A stretch of 64,000 nucleotides of DNA from Streptomyces sp. H27-C3. Lineage in GTDB: Bacteria; Actinomycetota; Actinomycetes; Streptomycetales; Streptomycetaceae. The DNA is taken from NCBI RefSeq assembly GCF_030063415.1, contig NZ_JASITA010000007.1, positions 124,001 through 188,000 on the forward strand, written 5' to 3'. Both the position numbers and the translations under genes were made by a program. The number at the start of each line of letters is the position of its first letter. Position 1 is the first letter of the stretch. This document shows positions 44,579 to 53,921 of this stretch, in pieces. Below the pieces are notes generated by a model that was not told the DNA's origin, did not search any database, and worked only from the letters and a program-made list of their open reading frames with translations.

Positions 44579-45561
44579 GCGTGTCCCTTCGGGTTACGGA
44601 TCCTGCTGCTCCTGCGGTCGGCGGCGCGCAGCGCACCGAAGGCGAGACGCCCCGCGACGGCCGTCGCCAGGGCCAGCGCGCCGACCCGCCGGGACAGCCG
44701 GGCCGCCCGCTCGATGTCCCCGGCGCCGACGGGCCGGCCGGTGGCGTTGAGCACGGGCCGGTGCTCGACCCGTCCGGCGTACGAGAGCGTGCCGCCGAGC
44801 CGTACACCGAGGGCCCCCGCGAAGGAGGCCTCGACCGGGCCCGCGTTGGGGCTGGGGTGCTTCGACGCGTCCGCGCGCCAGGCCCGTACCGCACCCCGGG
44901 TGTCGTCGCCGACCAGCGCGGCGAGGGCGGCGGTCAGCCGGGCTCCTGGCCGGCCCATCACGTCGTCGAGGCGCGCGGAGGCCCATCCGTACCGAAGGTA
45001 CTTGGCCGACTTGTGGCCCACCATGGCGTCCAGCGTGTTCACGGCACGGAAGCACACCAGGCCGGGTACGCCGCCCAGCGCGCCCCAGACGAGTGCGCCG
45101 ACCACCGCGTCCGAGGTGTTCTCGGCGACGGACTCGACGACGGCGCGGGCGATCTGCGCGGAGTCCAGTGACCGGGGGTCGCGCCCGCACAGATGGGGGA
45201 GGCGCTCGCGGGCCACGTCGATGTCCCCGGCCTCCAGGGCGCAGCCGATGGCGCGCGCCTCACGGCCGAGGGAAGTTCCCCCGAGGACGGCCCAGGTGGC
45301 GGTGGCGGTCAGCGCCACGGCCGCGGCGGGGCGGTGGCGCACGGCGTGCGCGGCCAGCGCGGCGGCCCCCGTCGCGCCCCCGGCGCACACCAGGGTGTGC
45401 AGCGCGCCCCACCCGCGGTGGTCACACCACAGAGCAGCCTCGACGGCGCCCGCGGCCCGCCCGAACGCGGCGACCGGATGCCCACGGCGAGGATCGCCGA
45501 AGTACAGGTCGGCGACGAGTCCAGCAGCGACGCCGTAGGCGAATACACGCTCGGCACGCAT
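44575..45561 (-). CDS. cobD: adenosylcobinamide-phosphate synthase (CobD/CbiB)
   Basis: This 328-residue membrane protein attaches aminopropanol (phosphate) to adenosylcobyric acid. It has several hydrophobic segments and the family blocks [40 protein letters not shown] and [20 protein letters not shown]. It is the first structural gene of the upstream cob run, behind a cobalamin riboswitch. No strong Shine-Dalgarno sequence precedes its ATG, and a small leader ORF ends 4 nt before it, so its translation may depend on that ORF. Confidence 0.92.
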   Translation of the reverse strand: MRAERVFAYGVAAGLVADLYFGDPRRGHPVAAFGRAAGAVEAALWCDHRGWGALHTLVCAGGATGAAALAAHAVRHRPAAAVALTATATWAVLGGTSLGREARAIGCALEAGDIDVARERLPHLCGRDPRSLDSAQIARAVVESVAENTSDAVVGALVWGALGGVPGLVCFRAVNTLDAMVGHKSAKYLRYGWASARLDDVMGRPGARLTAALAALVGDDTRGAVRAWRADASKHPSPNAGPVEASFAGALGVRLGGTLSYAGRVEHRPVLNATGRPVGAGDIERAARLSRRVGALALATAVAGRLAFGALRAADRRSSRIRNPKGHA

Positions 45562-45565
45562 GGCT

Positions 45566-45634
45566 TCAGCGGCCCGACGCGCCTCGAAGGAGCCCGGTAC
45601 AACTCACAGGAACCGGCAACAGGCAGCCGCGCAT
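45566..45634 (-). CDS. 22-codon leader ORF between riboswitch and cobD
   Basis: An ATG at 45634 with GTGAGGAC 8 nt upstream opens a 22-codon frame (MRGCLLPVPVSCTGLLRGAS...) whose TGA is at 45566-45568, 4 nt before the cobD ATG and in another frame. Since cobD itself lacks a good ribosome binding site, translation could be coupled. The riboswitch expression platform could then act on the leader's ribosome site. Codon content is unremarkable apart from two cysteines. It could be chance. Confidence 0.4.
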   Translation of the reverse strand: MRGCLLPVPVSCTGLLRGASGR

Positions 45635-45687
45635 GGCGATATGTCCTCACTCAGGGTGTCCACGCCCTGGTTCGACTTCAACGTGAC

Positions 45688-45812
45688 CGGCGGCGAGAGT
45701 TCCTGGCTTCCTGGATCTCTCCCAGGTCACAGTGGCGGGACCGTGCCGGATTCACACCGGCTTCCTCTTTTGCTGCCGTAAGTGGCTCCGGCAGTCCACC
45801 ATGGCTTGCGAA
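45688..45812 (-). promoter_or_regulatory. cobalamin riboswitch
   Basis: Minus-strand RNA contains GAGGAAGCCGGTGTGAATCC, then CGGTCCCGCCACTGTGA, then a helix, then the B12-box-like AGCCAGGAACTCTCG. These are the conserved core pieces of cobalamin riboswitches in the right order. It should bind adenosylcobalamin and turn off the cobD-Q-N-(chelatase)-O-B-I run. No clear intrinsic terminator follows before 45561, so control is probably at translation. Exact ends are approximate. Confidence 0.9.
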
Positions 45813-45889
45813 CACCCGTCAACTTGCTGTTGACCTGCGACGTAAGAGTGTGTTGGGGCACACATGAGGCCGGTTTGCGTCTGGCCGAC

Positions 45890-46092
45890 CGGTTACGTTC
45901 GCTCTAGCCTGAAAATGGAGAATCCCCTCGGCGATCCGGTCGATCGGATCGATCGCGGCCTGATCGCCGACCGCGAGGTAGATGAGCTGAGCGAAGCACT
46001 CCTGGTAGCGCGCCAGGAGCGCGTGGTCGTCACGGATGGCAAGGGAGCCTGCGGCGTGCTTCACCCACAGCAGGTCCCCGCCGGTCCGTGGT
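45890..46092 (-). pseudogene. C-terminal remnant of a DUF5753/Scr1-type XRE regulator
   Basis: Minus-strand translation reads GDLLWVKHAAGSLAIRDDHA followed by LLARYQECFAQLIYLAVG and IDRIAEGI. This resembles the last helix-turn region of DUF5753 domains in Streptomyces helix-turn-helix regulators (pattern V.Y.E...GSLYLE....V.RY..VF..L...AL). No N-terminal part is present and no start fits. The fragment lies directly downstream of the small pit-associated gene. Confidence 0.4.
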
Positions 46093-46102
46093 GAAGCTGA
46101 TG

Positions 46103-46327
46103 TCAGGCGACGATCAGATAGATCCCGTAGGCCACGGCGCCCGCGCACAGCGCGAAGCACGCGTACGCGCCGGTGCGGGCCAGCGAGGCGGCTCCGCCGC
46201 CCTGCGCGGAGGCCGCTTCCTGCTTGGACAGGCCGACGATGCCGAGGGTGAACAGACCCACGAGCGCGACGGTGACGACAAGGCTCACGCCAAATACGGT
46301 GCCGAGGGCTACCCAGTCGATTTTCAT
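46103..46327 (-). CDS. small membrane protein downstream of pitH
   Basis: This 74-residue protein has two predicted membrane helices (about 5-30 and 52-72) and a short Gln/Ala-rich loop. It follows pitH by 12 nt, so the two are surely co-transcribed. From memory, S. coelicolor has the same small gene (SCO1846) after pitH1. It may be an accessory subunit of the phosphate permease. No enzymatic motif is visible. Confidence 0.82.
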   Translation of the reverse strand: MKIDWVALGTVFGVSLVVTVALVGLFTLGIVGLSKQEAASAQGGGAASLARTGAYACFALCAGAVAYGIYLIVA

Positions 46328-46339
46328 GCTGATTCGTCC

Positions 46340-47587
<1,248 letters not shown>

Positions 47588-47634
47588 TTACCCAGGCAAT
47601 CGTTTGAGGTCAGTGGCACGTGGAACGTAGGCAA

Positions 47635-47656
47635 CCTGAGTGAACGGAAGGTGAAC
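47635..47656 (-). promoter_or_regulatory. PHO box upstream of pitH
   Basis: On the minus strand, GTTCACCTTCC (47646-47656) is followed directly by GTTCACTCAGG (47635-47645). These are two 11-nt direct-repeat units matching the Streptomyces PhoP consensus GTTCACC. Binding by PhoP would respond to phosphate limitation. Confidence 0.8.
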
Positions 47657-47885
47657 TGGGGCGGGCGGTGTGGTAACCCAAAGCGCGCTCCAGGCAATCC
47701 GGTTGTGTCCGGCCGGGCCGGGATGGCGCCGTACACCGGCCACCGGCCTCTCGCGAAGCTCTGGAGCCGGGCCGGTGACCCGTCGAGGAGATCCTGGTCA
47801 CCCGCCGGATCGGTATACGCGGCGGCGCCCGAAAGAATTCGGCGCTCCCGCAGTGCGCGCCGGCGGCGCCTGACAGGATCGCGGC

Positions 47886-48566
47886 ATGGCTGAGCAGCGG
47901 CGGGACGAGCGGGAAGAGCGGCGCGGCGGGGTCGAGGGGGCCTGGGACGACCTGGTGGCCACGGCCCGTAGGAGCGTGAGCGAGGGGCTGGTCGTCGGCA
48001 CCTCGGGCAATGTCTCCGTGCGGGTCGGCGAGCTTGTCCTGGTTACCCCGAGTGGAGTGCCGTACGACCGGCTCGGCCCGAAGGACGCCGTGGCCGTCGA
48101 TCTGGACGGCAACCGGGCCTTCGGCGAGCTCAAGCCCACCAGCGAACTGCCGATGCATCTCGCGATCTACCGCAGCACCGAAGCCACCGCCGTGGTGCAC
48201 ACCCACGCGGTGCACGCCACGGCCGTCTCCACGCTCGTTCCCGAACTCCCCCTGGTGCACTACATGGCCGCGGCCCTCGGCGGCCCCGTCCGTACGGCGC
48301 CGTACGCGACCTACGGGAGCGCGGAACTGGCGCGGAACATGCTCGAAGCCCTGCGCGGGCGCTCCGGCTGTCTGCTGCAGAACCACGGGACCGTGACCTA
48401 CGGGGACTCCCTCGACCAGGCCTACGACCGCACAGCGCAGTTGGAGTGGATGTGCAGGCTCTGGCTCACCGCGAGCTCGGTGCCCGGCCGTACGCCGAGC
48501 CTGCTCAGCAGTGCTCAGCTGTACGAGGTGGCCGAGAAGTTCGAGGGCTACGGCCAGCGCGGCTGA
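47886..48566 (+). CDS. class II aldolase/adducin-family protein (FucA-like)
   Basis: This 226-residue zinc-dependent aldolase or epimerase has the substrate motif GTSGNVSVRVGELVLVTPSG, the metal histidines in ATAVVHTHAVHATAVSTLV and the third in CLLQNHGTVTYGDSLDQAYD. It is closest in feel to L-fuculose-phosphate aldolase. Methylthioribulose-phosphate dehydratase and ribulose-phosphate epimerase are alternatives. The roughly 230-nt spacer from the Pho box to its start holds GC hairpins but no recognised riboswitch. Confidence 0.85.
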   Translation: MAEQRRDEREERRGGVEGAWDDLVATARRSVSEGLVVGTSGNVSVRVGELVLVTPSGVPYDRLGPKDAVAVDLDGNRAFGELKPTSELPMHLAIYRSTEATAVVHTHAVHATAVSTLVPELPLVHYMAAALGGPVRTAPYATYGSAELARNMLEALRGRSGCLLQNHGTVTYGDSLDQAYDRTAQLEWMCRLWLTASSVPGRTPSLLSSAQLYEVAEKFEGYGQRG

Positions 48567-48682
48567 CCACGCGACGAGCACGAGCAGGGGCAAGGACCCC
48601 GGCGCGGATGCGGACGCCGGGGCGTACACCGGACGGCCCCCGCCCACTGGCCGTGATCCGCCGAGATGCGGACACTGGGGCG

Positions 48683-49810
48683 ATGCGCCCGGCCACAGCG
48701 ACGGCAGCAGCCGTCACCACACTCATCGGCGTCGGCGCGGCCGCGGTCGCGGTCGGCCGTCTCGCCGGCGACGCCGCACTCAGGGCGTCGCCCGGCCGCC
48801 CGCTGCCCTCCGACCCCAAAGTCACCGTGCACGCCACGGCCGCGGGCCAGGTCGCCCTGACCCGCGGCTTCGCGACCCTGCGCCCCGGCACATACGGCAT
48901 CGAGGGCCCCGGCGTCCACGCGGTCGTCGGGCCCGTACTCGCGGACGCCCCGCACACCGCCGACTCCGTCGTACGCCGCCTGGTACGGGTCGACCACGGG
49001 GACCTTCGCACCGGCGCACGGGTGCGGCTCACCCCGCAGCTGTTCATCGGCGACCCACGCACCGCACTCGGTCTCGACCACGTGGACGTGGAGATCCCCG
49101 GCGAGCTGGGCGCACTGCCCGCCTGGTTCGTCCCCGGCGCCCGCGACACCTGGGTGATCACCGCGCACGGCCTCGGCACCACCCGCGAGCACCCCATGAA
49201 CCTCATGGGGTTCCTGCACGCCCAGCAGTTCCCGGTCCTCGCCCTCGCCTACCGCGGCGACCCCGGTGCCCCCAGGCAGCCGGGCGGGCTCGGGCACCTC
49301 GGGAACTCCGAATGGCGCGACCTGGACGCCGCCGTCCGCTACGCCGTGCGGTACGGCGCGGCGCGCGTCGTCCTGCACGGCTGGTCGACCGGCGCGGCCA
49401 TGGCGCTGCACGCCGCGGCCGGCTCGGGCCTCCGCCACCGCATCAGCGGCCTGGTGCTCGACTCCCCGGTCCTCGACTGGGAGGCCACCGTCCGGGCGCT
49501 GGCCGCCGCCCGCCGCACCCCGGGCGCGCTGCTGCCGCTCGCGGTCCGGGCCGCCCGGGGCGCCACGGGGCTGCACGGCGACCGGCTGCGCGAGGCCGCC
49601 GACCCCGGGGCGCTGCGCGTCCCCACGCTGATCTTCCACGGGCCGGGGGACACCCTGGCCCCATGGGCGCCGTCGCGGGAACTCGCCCGGCTCCGGCCCG
49701 AACTGGTCGCCCTCCACACCGTCCCCGACGCGCCTCACGCGTCCATGTGGAACGCCGACCCCACGACCTACGAGGAAACCCTGCGCCGCTTCCTCACCCC
49801 CTTGATGTAA
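48683..49810 (+). CDS. alpha/beta-hydrolase, membrane-anchored or secreted
   Basis: This 375-residue protein has an N-terminal hydrophobic stretch (about 8-28), a lead domain, then an alpha/beta-hydrolase fold with oxyanion strand TWVITAHGLGTTREHPMNLM, nucleophile S235 in LHGWSTGAAMALHAA, acid in FHGPGDTLAPW and histidine in PDAPHASMWN. The substrate is unknown. Esterase or peptidase activity is likely. ATG 48683 is used; upstream in-frame sequence overlaps the aldolase. Confidence 0.82.
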   Translation: MRPATATAAAVTTLIGVGAAAVAVGRLAGDAALRASPGRPLPSDPKVTVHATAAGQVALTRGFATLRPGTYGIEGPGVHAVVGPVLADAPHTADSVVRRLVRVDHGDLRTGARVRLTPQLFIGDPRTALGLDHVDVEIPGELGALPAWFVPGARDTWVITAHGLGTTREHPMNLMGFLHAQQFPVLALAYRGDPGAPRQPGGLGHLGNSEWRDLDAAVRYAVRYGAARVVLHGWSTGAAMALHAAAGSGLRHRISGLVLDSPVLDWEATVRALAAARRTPGALLPLAVRAARGATGLHGDRLREAADPGALRVPTLIFHGPGDTLAPWAPSRELARLRPELVALHTVPDAPHASMWNADPTTYEETLRRFLTPLM

Positions 49811-49946
49811 CGGGCACGGCGACCGGGTTGCGGCCGGTGGTGCGACCGGCCGCACCACCGGTGCGGCGGCCAGTCCGGGAGGGTTCACGAGTGGCAAGTC
49901 CGGTTCCGTTTGGGCTTTCGGGGCGTCAACGGAGACACTGCTTCCC

Positions 49947-51359
49947 GTGACGTCCCGTACCCCGCGCGACTCCAGGCTCCGACTTGTCGGCCCCCGCCCC
50001 CTCGCAGCCTCCCTCCCCCTGACTTCTCAGGGCGGACCCCGGGCTGTGACGAACCGGCGTACCCGCCCGGCCCCGAGGCCCCCGGAAGGGACTCCGCCGC
50101 CCGCGGAGCTGGCCCGTCAGGCCAGGGCAGTGCTCGCCGATGCCGTACGTGTCGCACGGTGGGCCTCGCCCACTCTGCGGAGCGGGAAGCTCCAGCCGGA
50201 GCGCGGCCAGGCCGGCACCCTCTCCCCGGCGACCGCCGAACAGGCCGCCGCCGAGCTCGACTTGACCCCCGCGCAGGTGCGCGCGGGCTGGGACAGGGCA
50301 CGACTCGCCGGGCTCGTCGAGCTGCACGGCGACGGCACCCGCCCCGGCTGGCGGTTGCGCGCCTGGGACCGTGACGAGGCCGCCGTCCTGCGCGGCTGGG
50401 TCGCTCTCTTCGACGCCTGGTCGATCGTCCACCCCGCGCCCGAGGCGATCGCCGTCACCTCCGTCGCGGAGGTCGTGGAAGCTGTTCCCCAGGTGCTCTC
50501 CCTCCTTCAGCTCTCGGCCGGCCCCGTGTACGTACCGGCCCTGCTCGACCTCCTTGAACAGCGCGTCGCCGAGCTCCGTGAGGAGCACTGTGAGGTCCCC
50601 TACGGGTCGCAGCCGCCTCCCGCGCCGGTCTCCGACGTCCCGCTGACCCTTCTTCTCGACTGGGCCCTGGCGGGCCTGGCCGCCGTGGGCGCGCTGACGC
50701 TCGGCCGGGGCATCGCCACCCTGACCCCGCTCGGCAACTGGGCGGTCTGGGTCAAGCTGGAACAAATCTGCGTCGCCGCCCAGAGCCCCGCGGGGAACAT
50801 CGAGCAGTCCGCCGAGAAGATGCTGCGCGGCTGCGCCCGCCTCACCCCGGGTCCGGCCCGCGCCGAGTACCGGGCCTGGCTGGCCGCCCGGCCCGTCTCC
50901 AGAGCCGTCACCGAGCTCCTCGAAGCAGCCCGGGGTGAGGACGCGCTGCTGCGCGGACTCGCCTTCGAGGCGCTGCGTGTGGTCGGCGGCCCGGCTGAGG
51001 CCGAGGTGCGGGCCGCCGCCGCGGAGGCCTCGGTGCGGCCCTACGCCCTCCTGTGGCTGGCGGAGCACGAGGGGGCCGACCCCGAGGAGACCTCCGGGGT
51101 GCTCACTCGCGAGGAGTCCACCTGGCTCTGGGTGGACACCGCCGCGGCCGTGGCCGACCACGGCGAGACCCAGCTGCTGATCCGCCACCTCGAGTCGGCG
51201 GTGCAGCCGACCGTCCCCGCCCTGCTGGACGAGGTACGGGCCGTCGGCCACCCCCGCACCGTCCAGGTCCTGGTGGCCCTGGCCGCCGCCCACCCGGACC
51301 CGGCGCTGGCCAAGGCCGTGCGCCGGGCGGCATTCCAGGTGCACACGGGCGGTTCGTAG
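49947..51359 (+). CDS. conserved hypothetical protein with HEAT-like C-terminus
   Basis: This 470-residue protein has a winged-helix-like N-terminal part (about 60-130: LQPERGQAGTLSPATAEQAA, LDLTPAQVRAGWDRARLAGL) and a long helical C-terminal half with Ala/Glu/Leu repeats (RGLAFEALRVVGGPAEAEVR, PTVPALLDEVRAVGHPRTVQ), compatible with HEAT/ARM repeats. There is no signal peptide or catalytic motif. GTG 49947 is the track start; GTG 50046 also fits. I do not recognise the family. Confidence 0.75.
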   Translation: MTSRTPRDSRLRLVGPRPLAASLPLTSQGGPRAVTNRRTRPAPRPPEGTPPPAELARQARAVLADAVRVARWASPTLRSGKLQPERGQAGTLSPATAEQAAAELDLTPAQVRAGWDRARLAGLVELHGDGTRPGWRLRAWDRDEAAVLRGWVALFDAWSIVHPAPEAIAVTSVAEVVEAVPQVLSLLQLSAGPVYVPALLDLLEQRVAELREEHCEVPYGSQPPPAPVSDVPLTLLLDWALAGLAAVGALTLGRGIATLTPLGNWAVWVKLEQICVAAQSPAGNIEQSAEKMLRGCARLTPGPARAEYRAWLAARPVSRAVTELLEAARGEDALLRGLAFEALRVVGGPAEAEVRAAAAEASVRPYALLWLAEHEGADPEETSGVLTREESTWLWVDTAAAVADHGETQLLIRHLESAVQPTVPALLDEVRAVGHPRTVQVLVALAAAHPDPALAKAVRRAAFQVHTGGS

Positions 51360-51411
51360 CCCGGGAGCCGGAGCCGAAGCCGGGTTCGGTCCGGAGCCGG
51401 ATTCGCCCCCC

Positions 51412-51816
51412 TCAGCCCCCCGAGCCGGGTACGTACGTACCGAAGCTCCAGACGTTGCCCTCGGCGTCCCGTGCCATATAGTCCCGGGAGCCGTAGTCCT
51501 GGTCCGTGGGCGGCATCAGGATCTCCACCCCGTGCTCCACGGCGCGCGCGTGGTGCGCGTCCACGTCCTCCACGACGACGTAGACGCCCGCGGGTCCGGC
51601 CTTCGACATGGCCTCGTCGAAGGTGCCGCCCTTGCCCTTGGTGCCCAGCATCACCACGCCGTTGCCGTGTGCCAGCTCGGCGTGCATGACGCTGCCGTCG
51701 TCGCCCTCGTGGACCGCGACCTCGCGGAAGCCGAAGGCGTCCGTCAGCAGCCTGATCGCCGCCTTGGCGTCCGTGTACGTAATCGTCGGAAAAATACTCG
51801 GTGTCCCGGTGCTCAT
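51412..51816 (-). CDS. VOC-family (glyoxalase/bleomycin-resistance fold) protein
   Basis: This 134-residue protein has two beta-alpha-beta-beta-beta units (TITYTDAKAAIRLLTDAFGF, then VYVVVEDVDAHHARAVEHGV) and the C-terminal DYGSRDYMARDAEGNVWSFG, typical of PhnB-like VOC proteins. It has fewer clear metal ligands than true glyoxalase I, so a binding or promiscuous role is likely. ATG 51816 has GGAAGG upstream; longer frames are rejected. Confidence 0.85.
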   Translation of the reverse strand: MSTGTPSIFPTITYTDAKAAIRLLTDAFGFREVAVHEGDDGSVMHAELAHGNGVVMLGTKGKGGTFDEAMSKAGPAGVYVVVEDVDAHHARAVEHGVEILMPPTDQDYGSRDYMARDAEGNVWSFGTYVPGSGG

Positions 51817-51880
51817 ACCGATCGCCTTCCGTCTCGCCCTGTGTGATGTTGGCAACAGTCTTGCACCGGGCACTGACAAC

Positions 51881-51906
51881 GCCCGGGGAACACGGGTGAG
51901 CCCCGG
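51881..51906 (-). terminator. short hairpin after the metallopeptidase gene
   Basis: CCCGGGG (51881-51887) pairs with CCCCGGG (51900-51906), loop 12 nt. It lies 50 nt past the metallopeptidase stop on the minus strand. Confidence 0.5.
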
Positions 51907-51955
51907 GAGCACACGATCAACGCCCCGGGGCCGCCACCTCGAACCCGCCCCGGAG

Positions 51956-52849
51956 TCACCGCTGGAAGGTGTTGCACTTTCCCATGTCGCCCGTGCGGAA
52001 GCCCGTGTAGAACCACTGCTGGCGCTGCTCGGCCGAGCCGTGCGTCCATGACTCCGGCGTGACCCGGCCCTGGAACTTCTCCTGGATCCGGTCGTCGCCG
52101 ACCGCCGCCGCCGCGTCCAGGCCGTCCTTGATGTCCCGGTCGGTCAGCGAGGTGATCAGCGGGCGCCCGGTCGATTCGTCGGGCGTACGGGTCGCCTGCC
52201 GCGCCCACACCCCGGCATAGCAGTCCGCCTGGAGCTCCACCTTCACCGCGTTGCTGTCGGCGCCCTGCCTGCCGTCCTGTGCCCGGCCCAGCGTGCCCAT
52301 CTGGTTCTGCACATGGTGTCCGTACTCGTGCGCCACGACGTACGCCTGCGCGAAGGGGCCGCCGCTCGAACCGAACTTGGTCCGCAGCTCGTCGAAGAAC
52401 CCCAGGTCGAGGTAGACCTGCCGGTCACCGGGGCAGTAGAAGGGCCCGACCGCCGAGGTCGCCGCGCCGCACGCCGTGCCGACCCGGTTGCTGAAGAAGA
52501 CGGTCCTGGCGCCCCCGTACCGCGCCTCGCGCCGGGTGAACTCCTGACGCCAGTAGTCCTGCACGCTGTTGACCACCGCCAGGATCCGGCAGTCCTCCTT
52601 GGTGTTCGCGTCGCTGCCCTTCTTGCAGGTCTGCTGGACCTGGGCCTGCGACGAGGACGTCGCGGCCGGGTCCGGATCGCCTGAGGACAGCCCGAGCTGT
52701 TCGGGCCCCACCCCGAACAGGACCCCGAGGACCAGTGCGACGAGGCCGACGATGCCGCCACCGATCGTGGCCCTGCCGCCGGGGACCCGGCTGCCGCGCA
52801 CGTCCTGGACCTCGGAAGTGTCCAGATTGGCGTCGTCGTCGAACTGCAT
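51956..52849 (-). CDS. membrane-anchored neutral zinc metallopeptidase (YpfJ family)
   Basis: This 297-residue protein has one membrane helix (about 29-48) after a short N-terminal tail, then an extracellular zinc peptidase domain with HEYGHH at 174-179 (metal ligands H174 and H178, base E175) and the third ligand region [17 protein letters not shown]. The C-terminus [20 protein letters not shown] is family-specific. The substrates are unknown. Three conserved cysteine pairs suit an exported protein. Confidence 0.9.
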   Translation of the reverse strand: MQFDDDANLDTSEVQDVRGSRVPGGRATIGGGIVGLVALVLGVLFGVGPEQLGLSSGDPDPAATSSSQAQVQQTCKKGSDANTKEDCRILAVVNSVQDYWRQEFTRREARYGGARTVFFSNRVGTACGAATSAVGPFYCPGDRQVYLDLGFFDELRTKFGSSGGPFAQAYVVAHEYGHHVQNQMGTLGRAQDGRQGADSNAVKVELQADCYAGVWARQATRTPDESTGRPLITSLTDRDIKDGLDAAAAVGDDRIQEKFQGRVTPESWTHGSAEQRQQWFYTGFRTGDMGKCNTFQR

Positions 52850-53082
52850 GGGCCCACCACCCTCTGCTCCACGGCGACGGCAGCCCGCCACCCTGCGCCG
52901 AGTATCGACCAATTAGGCGCCTTTTGCCCTTTTCTCGGGGCGGTCGGGGCGCGGCCGAACGGGGGACGCCCCTGCCCCCGCCCGCCGTGTCGGCCGGGCT
53001 CCCGTCCCGCCCTCCGGCCCCCGCCGCTACGTTCTGTGCCTGGTCGACGTCCGATCCACGGGCAGCGCCGCAAGGGGGAACC

Positions 53083-53826
53083 GTGACCGCTGGGTCGTAC
53101 GTGGCGTCGGCAGCCGGGCACTTCCGCCGGAGCGTCCGCGTCGTACTCACCCTCGCCGCCGCCGTCCTCGCGCTGCCCCTGGTCGCCGCCGCCCACCAGG
53201 CCCGTCCCGCCCCGTACGGCGACCACCTCACCGTCCGCGCCCCGGCCGCCGGCCCGGATCCCGCCCTGCGGACCGAGGGGGGAGCGGTCGAGGCGTACGA
53301 CGGGGTCTCGGGACGGCGCCACTGGACGTACACGCGGGAGGGCCGGCGCCCGCTCGCGCTGCGGCCCGCACCCGGCCATGCCTTCGCGCTGTGGAGCGAC
53401 GGGCTGATCACCGACACCGCCCGCGCCGACGGCCGCCGGGTCCACTGGCACCGGGCCGTCCCCGGCCTCGCCGACTGGCTGGCGGGCCGCCCGGGCCGCG
53501 CAGCGGGCGTCCTGCAGGCGCTCGACCCGCAGGCCCGCATGCTGGCCGTCGTCACCCCGCGGCGCATCGCGGCGTACCGCACCGTGGACGGAGATCTGCG
53601 CTGGGTGCTGCCCGCCGCCCGGGGATGTACCTTCGAACCGCACCGCTCGGTTCACGCGCGGGGCGCGCTGATCGTCGCCCAGTCCTGCGGCGCGGACGCC
53701 TCCTGGACCGGCGAGCTGGTAGCGGTGGATGATCTCGGCCGGATCACCCCCGACCGGACCCCGCTCGGCAACGCTGCGCCCGGTGACGCGGCCCGCGCCA
53801 GAAAATCCGTTGCCGGCGACCGGTAG
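53083..53826 (+). CDS. secreted or anchored PQQ-like repeat protein
   Basis: This 247-residue protein has a signal-anchor (about 17-38, VRVVLTLAAAVLALPLVAAA) and Trp-rich repeats (VEAYDGVSGRRHWTYTREGR, RIAAYRTVDGDLRWVLPAAR) like blades of a PQQ-type beta-propeller, but only two to three blades, so it is short for a full propeller. GTG 53083 follows GGGGGAACC. It ends 10 nt before a small leader ORF and is on the same strand as the ABC-F gene. Function unknown. Confidence 0.75.
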   Translation: MTAGSYVASAAGHFRRSVRVVLTLAAAVLALPLVAAAHQARPAPYGDHLTVRAPAAGPDPALRTEGGAVEAYDGVSGRRHWTYTREGRRPLALRPAPGHAFALWSDGLITDTARADGRRVHWHRAVPGLADWLAGRPGRAAGVLQALDPQARMLAVVTPRRIAAYRTVDGDLRWVLPAARGCTFEPHRSVHARGALIVAQSCGADASWTGELVAVDDLGRITPDRTPLGNAAPGDAARARKSVAGDR

Positions 53827-53829
53827 ACT
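53824..53829 (+). promoter_or_regulatory. possible -10 for a leaderless leader-peptide transcript
   Basis: TAGACT, a good actinobacterial -10, lies 7 nt before the ATG at 53837. Transcription would then start at or next to the leader ORF start codon. The -35 region is poor. The -10 overlaps the stop codon of the preceding gene. Confidence 0.5.
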
Positions 53830-53836
53830 GGGCCGT

Positions 53837-53860
53837 ATGGCATATCTCCTTGTGCATTAG
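53837..53860 (+). CDS. 7-codon leader peptide MAYLLVH before ABC-F gene
   Basis: ATG GCA TAT CTC CTT GTG CAT TAG starts 8 nt after a TAGACT -10-like box and ends 61 nt before the ABC-F start. It has no Shine-Dalgarno sequence, so it would be translated from a leaderless mRNA. ABC-F translation or antibiotic-resistance factors are often controlled by ribosome stalling on such short leaders, so an attenuation role is plausible but unproven. It is too short to judge by codon use. Confidence 0.5.
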   Translation: MAYLLVH

Positions 53861-53921
53861 ACGGCGTCGAAATCCCCTCCGCCTGCCCTTTCCGCCGTCC
53901 ATTCCGCCCTGGAGTTTTTCC

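Noticed and set aside
47660..47885. possible riboswitch before the class II aldolase
   Set aside because: GC hairpins are present but I could not find the conserved core of any SAM or other riboswitch.
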